Positions 40,936 through 53,905 of a DNA stretch of 61,052 nt are shown here, one piece after another; position 1 is the first letter of the stretch, and every line of letters starts with the position of its first letter. Position numbers and translations under genes: made by a program. This DNA comes from Phaeoceros laevis (lineage: Eukaryota > Anthocerotophyta > Anthocerotopsida > Notothyladales). Where the stretch lies: the NCBI GenBank assembly GCA_049999765.1, contig JBNGIQ010009025.1, forward strand, positions 1 through 61,052, in the 5' to 3' direction. The notes below the pieces were generated by a model. That model was not told where the DNA came from. It saw only the letters and a program-made list of their open reading frames with translations, and did no database searches.

Positions 40936-42090
40936 TTAACTTCTTTACCATCTCAACTTTCCAACTTATCAGTTAGACAATGCCATGCGTTTCCTCTTGT
41001 TATTGGCCTTGCCTGGTAAGGCAAGGACACAACATTAGGGGCATCGGTGTAGAAGGAAAACGTTCGTTCGATATTCGTGGAAGATCCGCATATTTGCCAT
41101 TTATAGAAACGTTTTGAGAGTTTCAAAGTTTTGATTCGCTTAGCGGCGAGCAGAAGTAGCAGCACATTTGGCACCGACAGCAACAAGCGGGTGGCATCAG
41201 AGGCAGAAGCCTGTGAGCAGCAGTGATGGCACAGCAACGGCAGCCGTGCCTTGCAATTGGTCATAACCTGTCAACGAATCCAAGCCAAGAGTTAAAGGCC
41301 GACCTGTTGTAATCCTGATCCTTTTTTGGTCCAACTGACCAAAATACAAAGTCCATTACCACCAAAAAAATCCAAGCCAAGAGCTTTCGAGCATAGAGGA
41401 GGTAGTGGTGACCATCCACCACCTGCTTGGATCAGCATGAGCATCTATAGCATGAGCCTGGCGGGGGGCCCTTCAGCAAGCTGTGGGGGCATGGTCCAAG
41501 CACTGCGGTGCAGCTTGTCCTTGACCCTTTCACCTGCAGTTTGGCTACAGGTTTAAAATGAAGTATAAAGAAAGGGAGAACCTTGCTGTCCACTTTGGGA
41601 AGATGAATTGAAGCGCCCAAAGCTCAGCCAACTTTTCATGATTTGCAACTGCGTTCTCAAGCAAAGGGAACACAATAACATTTCTTTCATTGTTGTCGGC
41701 ATGGTCATCCTAGCCTTGTAGACAAGCCTTGCAAGGGGTCAAACATGGTTGGCTACTCAACCCACTACCGTTTGCCATTTTCCTAATATTACTACGGTGG
41801 CCACTGGACAAAGATTCCAAGATAGGGCACTTACATGAGCTAGCGACACCTCTAACCTGCCTTCTCTTGGCGGATAATACCCTGCTCACAGACTTTGAGA
41901 CAAGAAATCCCAATTGCGATAAATATAGACTCCATACGCTTCATTTGCGAAATGCCTCTTGACATTGCTACCGAAGTATACTGGAAATCATGATTACCAT
42001 GACACCGCCTAATCCAAGTTTCCAACGACAAGCCTCTTCTCGTAATTACCACCACCCATACTATACACCAGGCCTAGCCCTCTGTAGGAC

Positions 42091-42190
42091 NNNNNNNNNN
42101 NNNNNNNNNNNNNNNNNNNNNNNNNNNNNNNNNNNNNNNNNNNNNNNNNNNNNNNNNNNNNNNNNNNNNNNNNNNNNNNNNNNNNNNNNN
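42091..42190. other. Assembly gap (100 N) with identical flanks
   Basis: The 21 bases AGGCCTAGCCCTCTGTAGGAC occur directly before and directly after the N run, so the two contig ends probably overlap and the gap may be closed or spurious. The following C/T10/G20 homopolymers (42211-42245) also look artefactual. Confidence 0.95.
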
Positions 42191-42886
42191 AGGCCTAGCC
42201 CTCTGTAGGACCCCCCTTTTTTTTTTGGGGGGGGGGGGGGGGGGGAGAGATCTGGAACGAAGTCCCGCGACCCACTCTCGTGACTTTTTTGGTGTGAACC
42301 GCCGCGTCGCCGCCGCCGGTGTGAACCGATCGTGTGACTAATTGTTGGCTGCCCAACAAACCAGTTGTCTCCAATTGTCATAGAATATGTGTTTCCTCCA
42401 ATTCAGGTCGTTGTCTGTTTGGATGCGCGCGAACGCTAGGCATTAGACTACTTTCGCCTGGCAATTTCTGCAGCAACGACGGCCTCGGCTTCCTGCGGGG
42501 TTGCCACCCCAGGACCCCGCCTTATCAATTCTGAGGTTGAAGCAAGGTGGGGTGTGATGGCTTCCGTGGCGCCTTCGGGGTGGTTTGTGCTTATCTCAGT
42601 TCCTATATTTCAACGCACTTCCCTCTGAGAACCGTGGTTGACGATTGCCGTGGTGGTGCGCCACAGCCCGAGTGGAGCAGTGGGCCAAACCCCGAGTCCA
42701 GAAAGCACCGCCCTGAGGTTTGAGCATGATAAACTTCCGAATTTATTTGGGATCGACGTATACCAGCACGAGCTCAAGGCAGCTGGACGCTTGTAGGTCA
42801 GCATCAGATCCCGGGCGGTCAAGCTTCAGGCTCATGTCGTTGCTCGCGCACGCTCTGTAGATTCGTCCCGACTTCCGCGCCCAGCA

Positions 42887-45800
42887 ATGGCTTTCATTGC
42901 AGTGCTGGAGGCCGATCTGCGTGCTCTGTCGTCCGAAGCCCGACGGAAGTATCCAGCCATCAAGGACGGCGCCGAGCATGCTATCCTGAAAGTATGTAGC
43001 TTTCCGCTCTTAGTTTGAAGGGCGTGCAGATTTGCGGTGTCGACTTTCTTTGGAAGCTGATCTAGAATCCTGTCTAAAGATGTTGAGTCTCGAAGCCCAC
43101 CTTCTGCACTAAATATCCTGCAACATGTGGTCTGCTAAGATTGTAGCCACTTGCGTTTGCAGCTACGGGCCTTGTCTGATCCAAATCAGATAGCGCGGAA
43201 TGATGATATTCTCAAGATATTTTTACTAGCTTGTGAACCGAAGCATGTGAAGATGAGTGCGATAGGCCTATCGTGCCTTCAGAAGCTTATTGCTCATGAT
43301 GCGGTGTCAAATTCCGCTCTTCCGTCAATAGTAACGACTCTCAGAGACGTAAGCAATCTCGGCCCTCTTCCAATAGTTTCGCTGCTCCCATTTCCAGCTG
43401 AATCATGATAGACAGTAGGGCCTTGTGGGCTGCACTGCTCTGTTTTCTTGGGAGCGGCACAATTTTGTCTGCTGTGGCAAAAGAAGAGTCGTGGATATTG
43501 TACATGAAGAATAAGACAGTGGTGGAAAGTGATGGCTAAGTGCAAAACCGTGATTTGCTGTTGTGTATGCAATCTCATGGTGTCCATCTGTTTCCAGCAT
43601 GCGGACTTGAATGACGAGGGTGTGCAGCTGAGGATCTTACAAACCATTCTAACTATCTTGCAGTCTCAGCTTCACCCAACTGATGAGGTCGGGCACTCTC
43701 TAGGCTGCGGCAAGTTTTGAGTACTGCAATGATCATTATCATGCACCATACCCTAACGGCCACCTGAAGTTGCCTGACATGCAGGATAGTATGGCAATCC
43801 TTCTAGGAATCTGTTTGCGGCTCCTTGGAAACAACCGGAATGCAGATAGTGTACACAGGCACGTGGCAACCTCTTTTCCCAAGCAATGTACGAGCCCTTC
43901 TGTAATGTTGAGTAGTTGCTACTTCGCAGGTCCCTCCCCTGTTGCTGATGTGTTTGCGTGAAAATGCTCAGTACTTCAGTGCTTGATCAGCCGGCCTGAC
44001 AATGTAGTGTTTTTTCTGCAGCACAGCAGCTGCAACTATACGGCAGGCTGTTGCTTTGATTTTTGACCGTGTTGTAGCTGCCGAATCACTTCCCTCACAG
44101 CAACCTGGTACAAGCAGCCGAAGCTCCCGCTCCAACTCTGTCTCAGGGGATGTCAGTAGAAGCATAGTTGCAGCCAAGTAGGTTCACTACAGCGCTTTCT
44201 CTAGATTCCAAGCTAGTTTGTATTTCCTCTTGACACCAATATTACCTCGTAACTTGTTGCAAACCCTTCGTGTCTTGTGAGAACAGAGCTGTCGAAACTG
44301 TCTTTGCAGACAACCACCCACCTCCTCATATTTCCAGGGAGAGTCTAACATCAGCAGGAAAACTAGGTCTTCGTTTGCTCGAAGATCTCACCTCTCTAGC
44401 TGGTGGAGGGCCTGTAAGTCAGACAAACTGCCGTGATCCAGGGTAGTAGCACTGCGATAGCAGCTCTCTGGGCTCTTATAGGTGGAGTTAACGTGGCTCA
44501 TATGGTTCTTGTTCATTTGTAGGGATGCTGGCTTCAGGTTCCTTCTCTTCAAAGAATTTTCACTCTCGACATGCTAGAGTAAGCAGTCGAATGGAAGATT
44601 GTGCCATCATGCATGATGTTGCACAGACGCTCTCATTCTCTGACTGTGTTAGCTATTATTTACCTCTCTGACTCGCAATATGGGACTTGTCTATCTCCTT
44701 TGCTGAATTGGTTAGGCTCCCTCCTTGTGTGGATTATCAATCAGCTCGTGTATCGCCTATTAACGTTGTTTGCTCAGGTATGTCATCTCTCATTATGTGG
44801 CGATCTTCAGAAAGCTGGCTCCATATGAGCAGGTGAACAATTGGACATTGTCCCTGCTTGTGCACTTCGCGCAGAAGTTTTCCTTCTCATTGTTGACTTC
44901 CTCTTGGTGTTTTGCCAGGTTCTCCAGCATCAAATCTGCTCACTGCTGATGACATCACTGCGAGCCACTCGTGATGTGAGCTTGCTGTTTATGGGACTGA
45001 GTTCGATTTAAGATGTTCTGACACTATTGACAGCTTCCTGAACTACACATTGAGTTGGTGCGGTGCTGTTTCTGCTTTCTATTTCTAGGGTGATGGTGAA
45101 GTATCTGAACCTGCATACCGCCGACTGGTTTTACGTTCTGTCTCCAATGTATGGCTTTTTGAGTGTTCCTGACTTGGTCCTCATGATTGGAATTCTGGAA
45201 GTGAGAGCTTATTTTCCTTCTAACAGGGGTGTATTGTGTGTAGGGTGAAGGAGAAATGTCCGAACCTGCATATCGGCGACTGGTTTTAAGATCTGTGGCC
45301 ACTGTGACAAGGTTGTACTGTCCCATTGTTACAACAGAGTGTGAGGTACGTTGTGCAGAATTCAGGGATCTACTATTGGGATTACCTTGTCGTGATGAGT
45401 TCGCTATAAGGCCCAGGTTGTTGGAAACTGTTGATCGGAGCTTTGGACTCTAGGTCTTTCTGAGCATGTTGATCAAAAGCACCGATTTGGACCTTCCACT
45501 TTGGCATCGCAGTCTAGTCCTCGAAGTTTTGCGGGTACATGATAGTTTAATTTACTGTGGTGCATGAGTGTTTATTCCATGGTAACAAGTGTTGCACATT
45601 GGAGTTATGTGAGGTTCTGCAGTGTGACGACTCCAGAGAATTGCAGGGTTTCTGCGTTGAGGCAAGGGTGCTACGAGTCCTGTTCCAGACCTTTGACATG
45701 TATGTTGTCACTATGCTGGCATGCTATCGGCTAATGCAGCAAAAAAACTGATGCCAGCAGATGTCATAAATTTGCTAACCACCTAGGTCATGCTATACAG

Positions 45801-48800
45801 CTAGTCAACTCTAAAGATAGTACTGCTCTTAGTGTGTGTCCAGGTGGACGTGAGCTGATGATTGTTGTGATGTGAACACCTTTTTTTGGCAGGTGTGAGA
45901 GAAACACCAATGTTGTAGCGGACATTGTCCATGTACTGGCAAATGTGGTATGCAGTGTGCAGGTAATGAAATCCCTTTTGTTTGAAAGCTTGTGTAGGAG
46001 AGAGACAAAAATCGGGTGTAGTTGCTTACGTTCAGTGCTCACGATCTGAATGGTTATTCACGTATTAGGGCTCAGATTCTGCTGAAGAATCTCTTGCAGC
46101 TGTTGCTGGGATGTTCAACAGTAAAGCTAAAGGTTGGTGACTTACCGTTTGACTTGAAACTGGAGACTAGCCTATGCTTTTTATCTGAGTCTCGTAACCA
46201 ATCACTATGTAGAGCTTCAAACAGTACATGGTTTGTGCTCCTGCAAGATCGTTGTTCATTTGCAATGTATATCTCTCAGGAGAGGAATGGACGATGGAGT
46301 ATGATACCAGTGGTGTTGCTGTGATGGTTGCTAGTGAAGCACATGCAGTCACTCTTGCTATTGAAGGTCTGTTAGGCGTTGTTTTCACTCTGGCAACACT
46401 TACTGATGAAGCCATTGATGCTGGTGAGGTAAGAAATGGGCAATCAAGTCAGACATTTTGCAGGTAAAGCTATCTTACATCTGCATGTTTGTAATACACT
46501 GGTTGCTTGTACAGTTAGATTCACCGAGATCTGATGGTGGGCTGATGACTAGTACACAAGCTTCAAGAGCAGGAGAACTAGTAAACATTTGCAACTCTAT
46601 GGTGAATGCTGTTTGGATAACTCTTCTGGATGCACTCTCCCTTGTGCTGGCAAGGTGAGAGGGGATAGTTCGAGTTTTTCTTTTTCTGTATTCTCCTCTG
46701 TTGTTCTTTCTGATCATATTATTTTCTATCGTAGATCCCAAGGAGAAGCACTTGTCCTCGAAATTTTAAAAGGATATCAAGCATTTACTCAGGTAAGGCA
46801 TGAAGAGCTGTACTATTTATTTTTCTAAAGGGTTGTGCCACATATAACATTTATAGTGCAGGCTTGTGGTGTTCTCCAAGCTATAGAATCTCGTGATGCC
46901 TTTCTGGCTTCCCTCTGCAAGTTTGCCCTGGTGCAGCAATTGGACTCAGAAAAACTTAGGTACATTTTCGTCAATTTTCATGTCCATTCATCTCTGATTG
47001 TAATGTCGCAGAACTTCACCCTTGTCCTTCATTACCAAGTGCCCTTTCTGATGATTCTGCAGCGGTGGCGGCAATGTTGGGTCATCAGGGACTAAACGTG
47101 TTGAACAGTCGGCAGACCAGCGTGATGTCATTGTCCTCTCTCCCAAGAATGTTCAGGTGTAAATGAAGGTCCTCAACTTGATGCTGATTTTCCCTTCAAA
47201 GCTGCTCCTCAGGCGCAAGGAGTTTTACTTGTGTACAATGTCAGGCATTAAGAACACTGTACAACATCTCGCATCGCTTGAACTGTGTACTGGGGTCATC
47301 TTGGGTGCTGGTACGTGTCTGTCTGTCCAACTCCATCAACGAATGTCTCCTGCTTACAATCAGGTGTTGTGAAACTGGCTGACAAATTGGCATGGCTAGG
47401 TTCTGGAGACTCTGGCAATCCTAGATCGCATCATACACTCTCCACATGCAACAACTCAGGTCAGGCTCCATATTCACATGTATGTCATGCAAAAGCAATT
47501 CCTTAGTTCATTAGCGGTATTTTGCAAGGCCTGGAACATGTTTTAGCGATGTCATGTCTGTGACATCTTGCAGCTTCATCTCCCTTCAGTTTGTAGTCTT
47601 ACATGGTGGTTTGCCAGGAAGTCTCTGCTTCGGCGCTGAAGGCAAGTCGTGACGCTGCCACCCAGTCAAGTGACTTCAGTATCCTCTCAGTTCTGGACGT
47701 GCAGGTAGTTTTCAAACGTTTTCGAAGCTGAATGATCACATAGAGCTTGTTGTTAAGTCATAAGTATGAGAGCAGTGATGAGGAGTTTGGGTTGTATTGC
47801 AGCTATTTGAAAGTTCTGCGATGATGAGCACAGCTGCAGTAACTGCGCTCCTTTCAGCTTTGAGGACAGTTTCAAATAATGCATTAATAGGGGTTACTAC
47901 CGGGGTTGGCTCAGCTGCATCTGGCAGCAGTAGTGCTGTTCCTAGCCCAGTGGGGGCTGTAAATGCACAGCCACCAATGAAGTTGTTTGGTTTGGAGAGG
48001 ATGACTGCAACACTTTCACACAATCTGCACAGTATGTCCCTCATCTACTTGTTGTAGTCTAGCATGGACAGCCCTAATGATTGGTAGCTCTAGTAGCTGA
48101 TGATCGACCAGCCACTGGAACCCCCTTAATTTCAAATTTTCAGAGTTCAATTCTAGAGTCGTTTCTACCATTATTGTTGTGAACCTCATTTCAAATGAAA
48201 CATGTAGCTCATTGACCTAGGGCTCTGGCAGCACTAAAGTTCTAACTGATGTTTATGTATTATTCTCAGGAGCGGAGCATCTGTGGGATCAGTATACTGC
48301 CCATCTCCTTGAGGTATGTATCTGTTGCATGACTATTGAGGTCTTCTGTTTGCAGTGGTTGCACAGGGGACAAGGGTACTTTGTTCTGACACATGCTCTT
48401 ATCTGCATCTAGTTGGCACAGCATGAGAGCCCACATGTGCGAGCTTCTGCTCTTGATGCCCTGGACCGATCTATTTGCTTAGTATTAGCTTGTAATCAGA
48501 TTAGACGAGATGATAACAAGGCTGGCTCTGCTGACGATCTGGAAGAGCCAATGGCCACTGGACGTGAAACTATTGGGAGTTCTGGCCCTGGCACTGTGCG
48601 GTTAGTCCAAAAAAGTGCAGGGAGTTTTCAGTTGGATGCCTTTGAGTGTGCAGTTATTTTGCCACTGATTACGTTATATACATTGAGCCAAGATGTAGAA
48701 ACTCGCATTGGTGTGTTGAAGATCTTGCTCCATCTTTTGGAGGTACACCCCATGGGCATGAGTTTGATAAGGTTTTGGGTTAAGGAGATACATTGTGTTG

Positions 48801-51800
48801 CATGTTGTTCGTATTTTGATTAGCATTCTCTTGGTTTATTGTCTCACAGCGTCATGGCGAAAAGTTGTATCACAGTTGGCCCAGCATCTTGGAGCTGTTA
48901 AGGTCAGAAATTCACTACACCCTGAGAATGTGCCTCTGAACTGCTATCATTTTGTGCTATTTGCAATTCTGATCTGACTGTACATCTCAGGGCAATTGCC
49001 AATGGTTCCGACAAGGATCTAGTACCCCTTGGTTTTCAGGTATAACAGAAGCGACCAGTTGTTATACGTGGGTGGTTACCTTTCTTGAATTCAAGTAAAC
49101 AACTGAGGGGTCTTCTGTGGTCACATCTCAGAGTGTGCGCTTTATCATGAATGACGGACTCCTGTCAGTGCCAGCACATGCACTAGATACGTTAGTCTGC
49201 TAATCTTTATTCTACTTCATTGTGTTGCTTTGGTTAATGCTATAGCTTGCTTTCTTTGCCGGTGACAGAGAATTTATTGCAGGTGCGTAGAAGTTGTAGG
49301 AGCTTATGGAGCCCAGCAGATTGATGTGAACATTAGTTTGACAGCTGTTGGTCTGCTGTGGACTACAGCGGACTTCTTTGCTCGTGGAGTTAATCATGAA
49401 ATCCATGAGCTTCGAGGATCCAGTACGTTTTTGTGTTTGCAAGCAAGCAGCTGAATGGTGACTGCAGTGTTGATGTGTTCTGCTCATCGGAAAGTTGTGT
49501 TACTTGTTTCAAAATTCCTAGGGAAGTTGAGCGATGGAGATGCTAGACAGCCAAGTCCAAGAGGTGGTCTTGATACGAGTAGCACTGAACTTGGCAGATC
49601 AGAGGGCTCAGATGTGTTTGAAGGTGGCACTCCCCAATACAGGCAAAGGCTGGACATGGACTGTGATGCCATGCTTCTAGCTGTGTATGGTGTGATACAG
49701 GGACTTGGAACAGATGACAGGCCCGAGGTTTGCTACTCTTCACCATTGAGAGTGCTGCAGGAGTTTATACATTTCAGACCTTCATTTGATGATGTGTCGT
49801 CAGATTTATGTGATTAATCATGGCACTTGCTACCTATGCAGGTTCGTAACTCGGCCATCAGAACTCTGTTCCAGTCTTTAAGCAGCCAGGGCCACAGACT
49901 TTCACTTATTCTCTGGGAAAAATGCTTGTGGAACCTTGTTTTTCCACTGCTTGATACTGTCCGACACTTGGTATGGCATTTATCCCTCTGAACTGGGGTC
50001 TACGAGGGTTGAAATAGGCATTGTAGTGTACTGCTGCCAACCAAACCCACAGCTGGGTTTTTTCAGTCCCCATACTTGTTTATATTGGCATTTACACTGG
50101 AATTGTGCATAGGCGGCTACTTCCTCGAAGGATGAGTGGCAAGGGAAGGAATTAGGGATGCAGGGTGGAAAACCAGTTCATATGCTAGTGCATCACAGGT
50201 ATGCTTTTATTTTAGCAAATTCTCAAGTTACTTTTCCCACTTGTGAAACTTGTAACGAAAAGCATATACTGAAGATAACCTGCTTGTTAAAAAATAGCCG
50301 TAACACAGCTCAGAAGCAGTGGGACGAAACATTGGTGCTGGTGCTGAGCGGCATGTGTCGTCTACTTAAACCATTCTTCACAGTTTTCAACACTATGGCA
50401 AACTTCAAACAAGGTTATACTCTTAGAAATCCATAGACATTGTGCAGTTGACTATTTCTTGGTATGCTACATTTCTTGCGTAACGTGGTGCAGGATGGAA
50501 TTCCCTTCTTTTTTTTGTCCAAGAAAGCATCAATACAGGTAGCAAGGAGGTGGCGCTTGCAGCTATTACAGCCCTGCATACTGTGGTCCTTAGCCATGCT
50601 TCAAAGGTGGTCGAATGGTCCCTGTCTGAAACTGTGTATAGGAGAAAGTGAAGGGCTTCTGCAAGAGTTTAACTAGCATATTTTCTGATTAACTGCCAAC
50701 AGCTTGTACCTTATCTGGACAGGGCATGCTACCAGTGTACTACTTTGATACAGCATTCGCAACGTACGAGCAGGTTATTCAAAATGCAACGAAGTTCGAA
50801 AGCAGGGTGGTAGTGAAGGCACGTCAAGAGATTGTACAAAACTTAGGTGAGCTGAAAATGCAGTCTCTGTTTCGTGCTGTGAAGTAATACAAAAGTCCAT
50901 TCGAGACAGCAGAGATGGAGGCGCTCAAGCTTTGTATGTCCTCTAGCTGATTGCAATATTTCGGAGATGGGGGCGCACAAGCTGTGTGTGTCCTCTGGCT
51001 GATCAAGATTACGGTGCTTTTTCATCAGGTGAGCTGTATGCAACTGCATTCGGCATGTTCAACCCAATCACCTATGTTCGCTTACTGAACATGGTTGATT
51101 TGGTCACCCGCTGCCCTGTAACCTCAGGTGATGAGCCTGCTATTATCAAGGTAATTTTATTGGAATAGAGCTGCAGCTTTAAGAGACCATGTAGGAGGGC
51201 AGCAGCAGACTGCATTGACACTACTTACTCTGCTTAATATGGTCACCAGGGAAGCATCCCAATGGTCCAGCGAACAGTTCTTGAAGTCATACCATTGCTG
51301 AAGCCAATGGATGAAAAGTTGATGCCGTTATGGCCCGCATTTTTGCGACAGCTCTTGTACTATCTTCCAGGTGGCGACACCTTGAGGAACTCTGAACAGA
51401 CATCTGTTACTGATAGGAAGTTAGTGCCCGATCCTAGACCTTCGGTTCTTGAAAGGAGGTCAGACAAAAAATCAGTGGTACCAGAGAAAACAAGTCTTGT
51501 TCCTGAAAAAGCACAGTTCACTACAGCTCTAAGCATGGCAATTTCTCAGAACGGAGATACAGGCACAGGACCCACTGAGTTGCAAGAGCCATTCAAAGAT
51601 TTCGTGGTTGCACCTGCATCAAGCAGTACTGGAGATGTATTGTTACCTGCCTTTCAAGAGAGATGTGTTTTCATGTTGGTCCAGCTATATCTCGAGGCAT
51701 CTCTAGCTGCAAAAGCTGCTATGCTATCAGATGTGATTACTGCCTTGGGAAGGTATGCATGAAGACCTCCAACTCATTTGATGCAACCATGTTATTCTAA

Positions 51801-53208
51801 AATTTATTATGGGGTTGCTTGCACACTGACACTCTGACCATCCTGGTCTGAAGATGTATGGAAACAATGAGGGATCTGCCAAGTAGTCCGCTTTGGAGAA
51901 CAGCTGTTGAGGGCTTCAAACTTGTCTTTCAAGATGCCCTTGTGCCCGACATGGTAAACCTGCCAGTGGGTCCTCTTAGTCGAGGACAGGCTGGCCGTAT
52001 ACAAGCTGGCCGAATACGATTTTGGAAAGATGTGGCTGATGTGTACGAAAGGTTTTTGATTGGTGCATGTGGACGTGCTGGTAGTCTGCCAGCTGGTGAG
52101 AGCATGAAACCTGACGTCCTGAAAGGGGACGATTTACTTGAAGTAAGCATTGTTGATGTGTTATGTGAGAAAGCGCTTAAGTCATGTCAAGATGCCCCAA
52201 TGGAGGTAAGACCCTCTGACTCCTGGGGTCCAGAGTCTCCTGACCTGAGGTCTGCTGTGTAGCCTCAGGTCCAACATGAAGCTTAGTTTTTACTGATGGG
52301 TTTGCCTCTCTGGTTTCAGGTCATTGAGCGCCTGGTTACTTTAGTTGATAGTTGTGCCGCACAAGCTGCTGCATTACCAGTTGCCAGCAATGTAATTTTG
52401 CCTCCTAATTGTGGAAGGTTTTCCCTATTTTGCCTCCAAAAGCTCTTCAATCTTTGCAGGTAAGCTGCAATGATCCTGCTGAGTGTCCCATTTTGGCTTC
52501 TCTCACTTTGAAATAGCAATGTTATGCAGTACTGCTTCAAAGATGTTGCATGTATTTGTCATCCGATGCCGTTCATTGATGTGCAGTACTGAAATGGATG
52601 TTCCAGCACTTGCTTCAGCTATTACAGTGAGTAAGGTCACTTTACCAGTTTTAGTAAGACGTTGTGACACCATCCTTCGTCAATATTCGAGCGATGAATT
52701 GACCTTAGGTGCGCTGTTGCAATCACTCCTTCCCCTGTATTCAGTTTGTGTTTTTCAAAGGGAATGCAAAGACCAAGGGCAGTTGTTCCAGGTAATACTC
52801 CACCGCCACAAATGAGGCTGGATGAAATAGTATTTCTGCTACAAGAGCTTGCCCGACTTTCGCTTCATCCTGCAACTGCAGCATCAGTGGACATACCAAT
52901 AAGCCACCTGGAAGAAGCTGCAGTAGACCATCAAAGAACCTCACACTCCTCAGCAAGGTTTCTCGACTCTCAAGGGCGGCAGCTGGGCTGGGGTCACGCA
53001 CACCTATTGCTGCTGTTCACTCCACTGTGTGAATTGGTTACCACGAGGTACGTAGCATTATGTATGACCAGAGGTACTGGGAGGTGAAACAGGCTAAGAA
53101 TTCGGTATTGTCGTACCTTCTAGGGAACCACGGGTCAAACAGTTGCTTCGTGTCATACTTCGGCTTGTGGCCTCGGAGCTGGGTCTTTTTCATGAGAAAA
53201 ATCGGTGA
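42887..53208 (+). CDS. MON2 homologue (SEC7/BIG-related trafficking protein), 42 exons
   Basis: MON2 is a large Golgi/trans-Golgi and endosome peripheral protein related to BIG/SEC7 ARF-GEFs but lacking the SEC7 domain; it scaffolds vacuolar and endosomal traffic. Exons: 42887-42991, 43163-43348, 43598-43687, 43785-43858, 44022-44177, 44287-44413, 44523-44578, 44778-44832, 44919-44975, 45244-45345, 45454-45534, 45647-45699, 45893-45962, 46069-46132, 46280-46428, 46515-46654, 46735-46792, 46862-46959, 47063-47156, 47245-47310, 47400-47459, 47618-47704, 47803-48031, 48270-48313, 48413-48742, 48850-48902, 48991-49039, 49132-49190, 49283-49422, 49522-49727, 49842-49970, 50113-50198, 50298-50413, 50494-50606, 50723-50846, 51029-51150, 51250-51752, 51854-52205, 52320-52459, 52587-52708, 52783-53047, 53124-53208. 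The total is 5295 bases, 1764 codons plus stop, all phases consistent. Landmarks: AVLEADLRALSSEARRKYP, ILKIFLLACEPKHVKMSAIG, LPYEQ-like APYEQVLQHQICSLLMTSLR, LAIEGLLGVVFTLATLTDEA, RNTAQKQWDETLVLVLSGM, DEIVFLLQELARLSLHP. Length and ends agree with plant MON2. Intron 4 uses a GC donor. No lesion was found. Confidence 0.96.
45089..45148 (+). other. Duplicated MON2 exon (candidate alternative exon)
   Basis: A 60-base segment between an acceptor (TTTCTAG) and a donor (GTATGG) encodes GDGEVSEPAYRRLVLRSVSN. It duplicates the first 20 codons of exon 10 at 45244 (GEGEMSEPAYRRLVLRSVAT). Both begin at phase 0 and this one also ends at phase 0, so inclusion, skipping or replacement would all keep the frame. 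It lacks the last 14 codons of exon 10. It may be a mutually exclusive exon, an extra cassette exon, or a decaying tandem duplication. Confidence 0.6.
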
Positions 53209-53322
53209 ACGACTCATCTAGGATCAGGCGGAGTCTGCCTTCATCAGAAGACCACGTACTGGCTACACCGGAACCAACTTAACTCTTAATAGTGCTGTTT
53301 ACAAGTCGCGGCGGCATTACTT

Positions 53323-53422
53323 NNNNNNNNNNNNNNNNNNNNNNNNNNNNNNNNNNNNNNNNNNNNNNNNNNNNNNNNNNNNNNNNNNNNNNNNNNNNNN
53401 NNNNNNNNNNNNNNNNNNNNNN
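53323..53422. other. Assembly gap (100 N)
   Basis: Exactly 100 N about 115 bases after the MON2 stop codon. Confidence 0.99.
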
Positions 53423-53854
53423 CTCGTAGGATTAGGAACACCGCCCTCCATGCAAGTTGGTTCCGGACTGTGAAGACCGTACTTTTGGCTTGCAGGTCCC
53501 AAATGGCATCCTGGCTAACTGGCCTTGCACTAGGATGCGTCATAGAGGTGCACCTTGGCTCGTGCTTTTTTTCTAGCCCGTTCAAATTTGTTGCCTCTAC
53601 CCTTTACCTCTATCTGCCCTTACCGGTTTGTTAAGACACCACGGTATGGATGAAACTGGTTTTTTTCTACTAACGAAATAGTGAAAGGTAAATATGTTAG
53701 CAAGATAAATATATGCTATCTATCATACGAGATGACATTTCGGCATGTGTTAATGCACTGCTTATGGAAATGATGTCCACAAGCTAACATTTTGTGTTGT
53801 GTGGCCACGACAAACCAGTGCTCACCCAATACCGGCTTAGCGATATAAATGGCC

Positions 53855-53905
53855 GGTTGGAATTTAGAAGTTGCCGGTTAGAATTTAGAAGTTACCGGTT
53901 GAAAA
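53855..53905 (+). repeat. 25-bp tandem repeat GCCGGTT(A/G)GAATTTAGAAGTT
   Basis: Two complete units and a degraded third occur in direct tandem, and a related CAATTTAGAAGTT recurs near 54000. Confidence 0.7.

Larger units (their letters stand above)
38669..42886. other. Intergenic region, 4.2 kb
   Basis: No gene recognised. Contents: a coding-like minus frame at 39380-39685 (LEMSVKVRNSVPMVEIEMDP) without known homologue; short ATGCAGATATA-type imperfect repeats at 39790-39900; GTTAACATGT repeated near 40170-40250; the piggyBac-like MITE; an ATCCAAGCCAAGAG direct repeat (41278 and 41369); and the gap with matching flanks at 42091. Confidence 0.4.

Noticed and set aside
42211-42245. G-quadruplex from the G20 run
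   Set aside because: Adjoins a spurious-looking gap and consecutive homopolymers; likely artefact.
52709-52782. Frameshift in MON2 near exon 41
   Set aside because: Using the acceptor at 52781-52782 gives a 74-base intron and restores the frame exactly.
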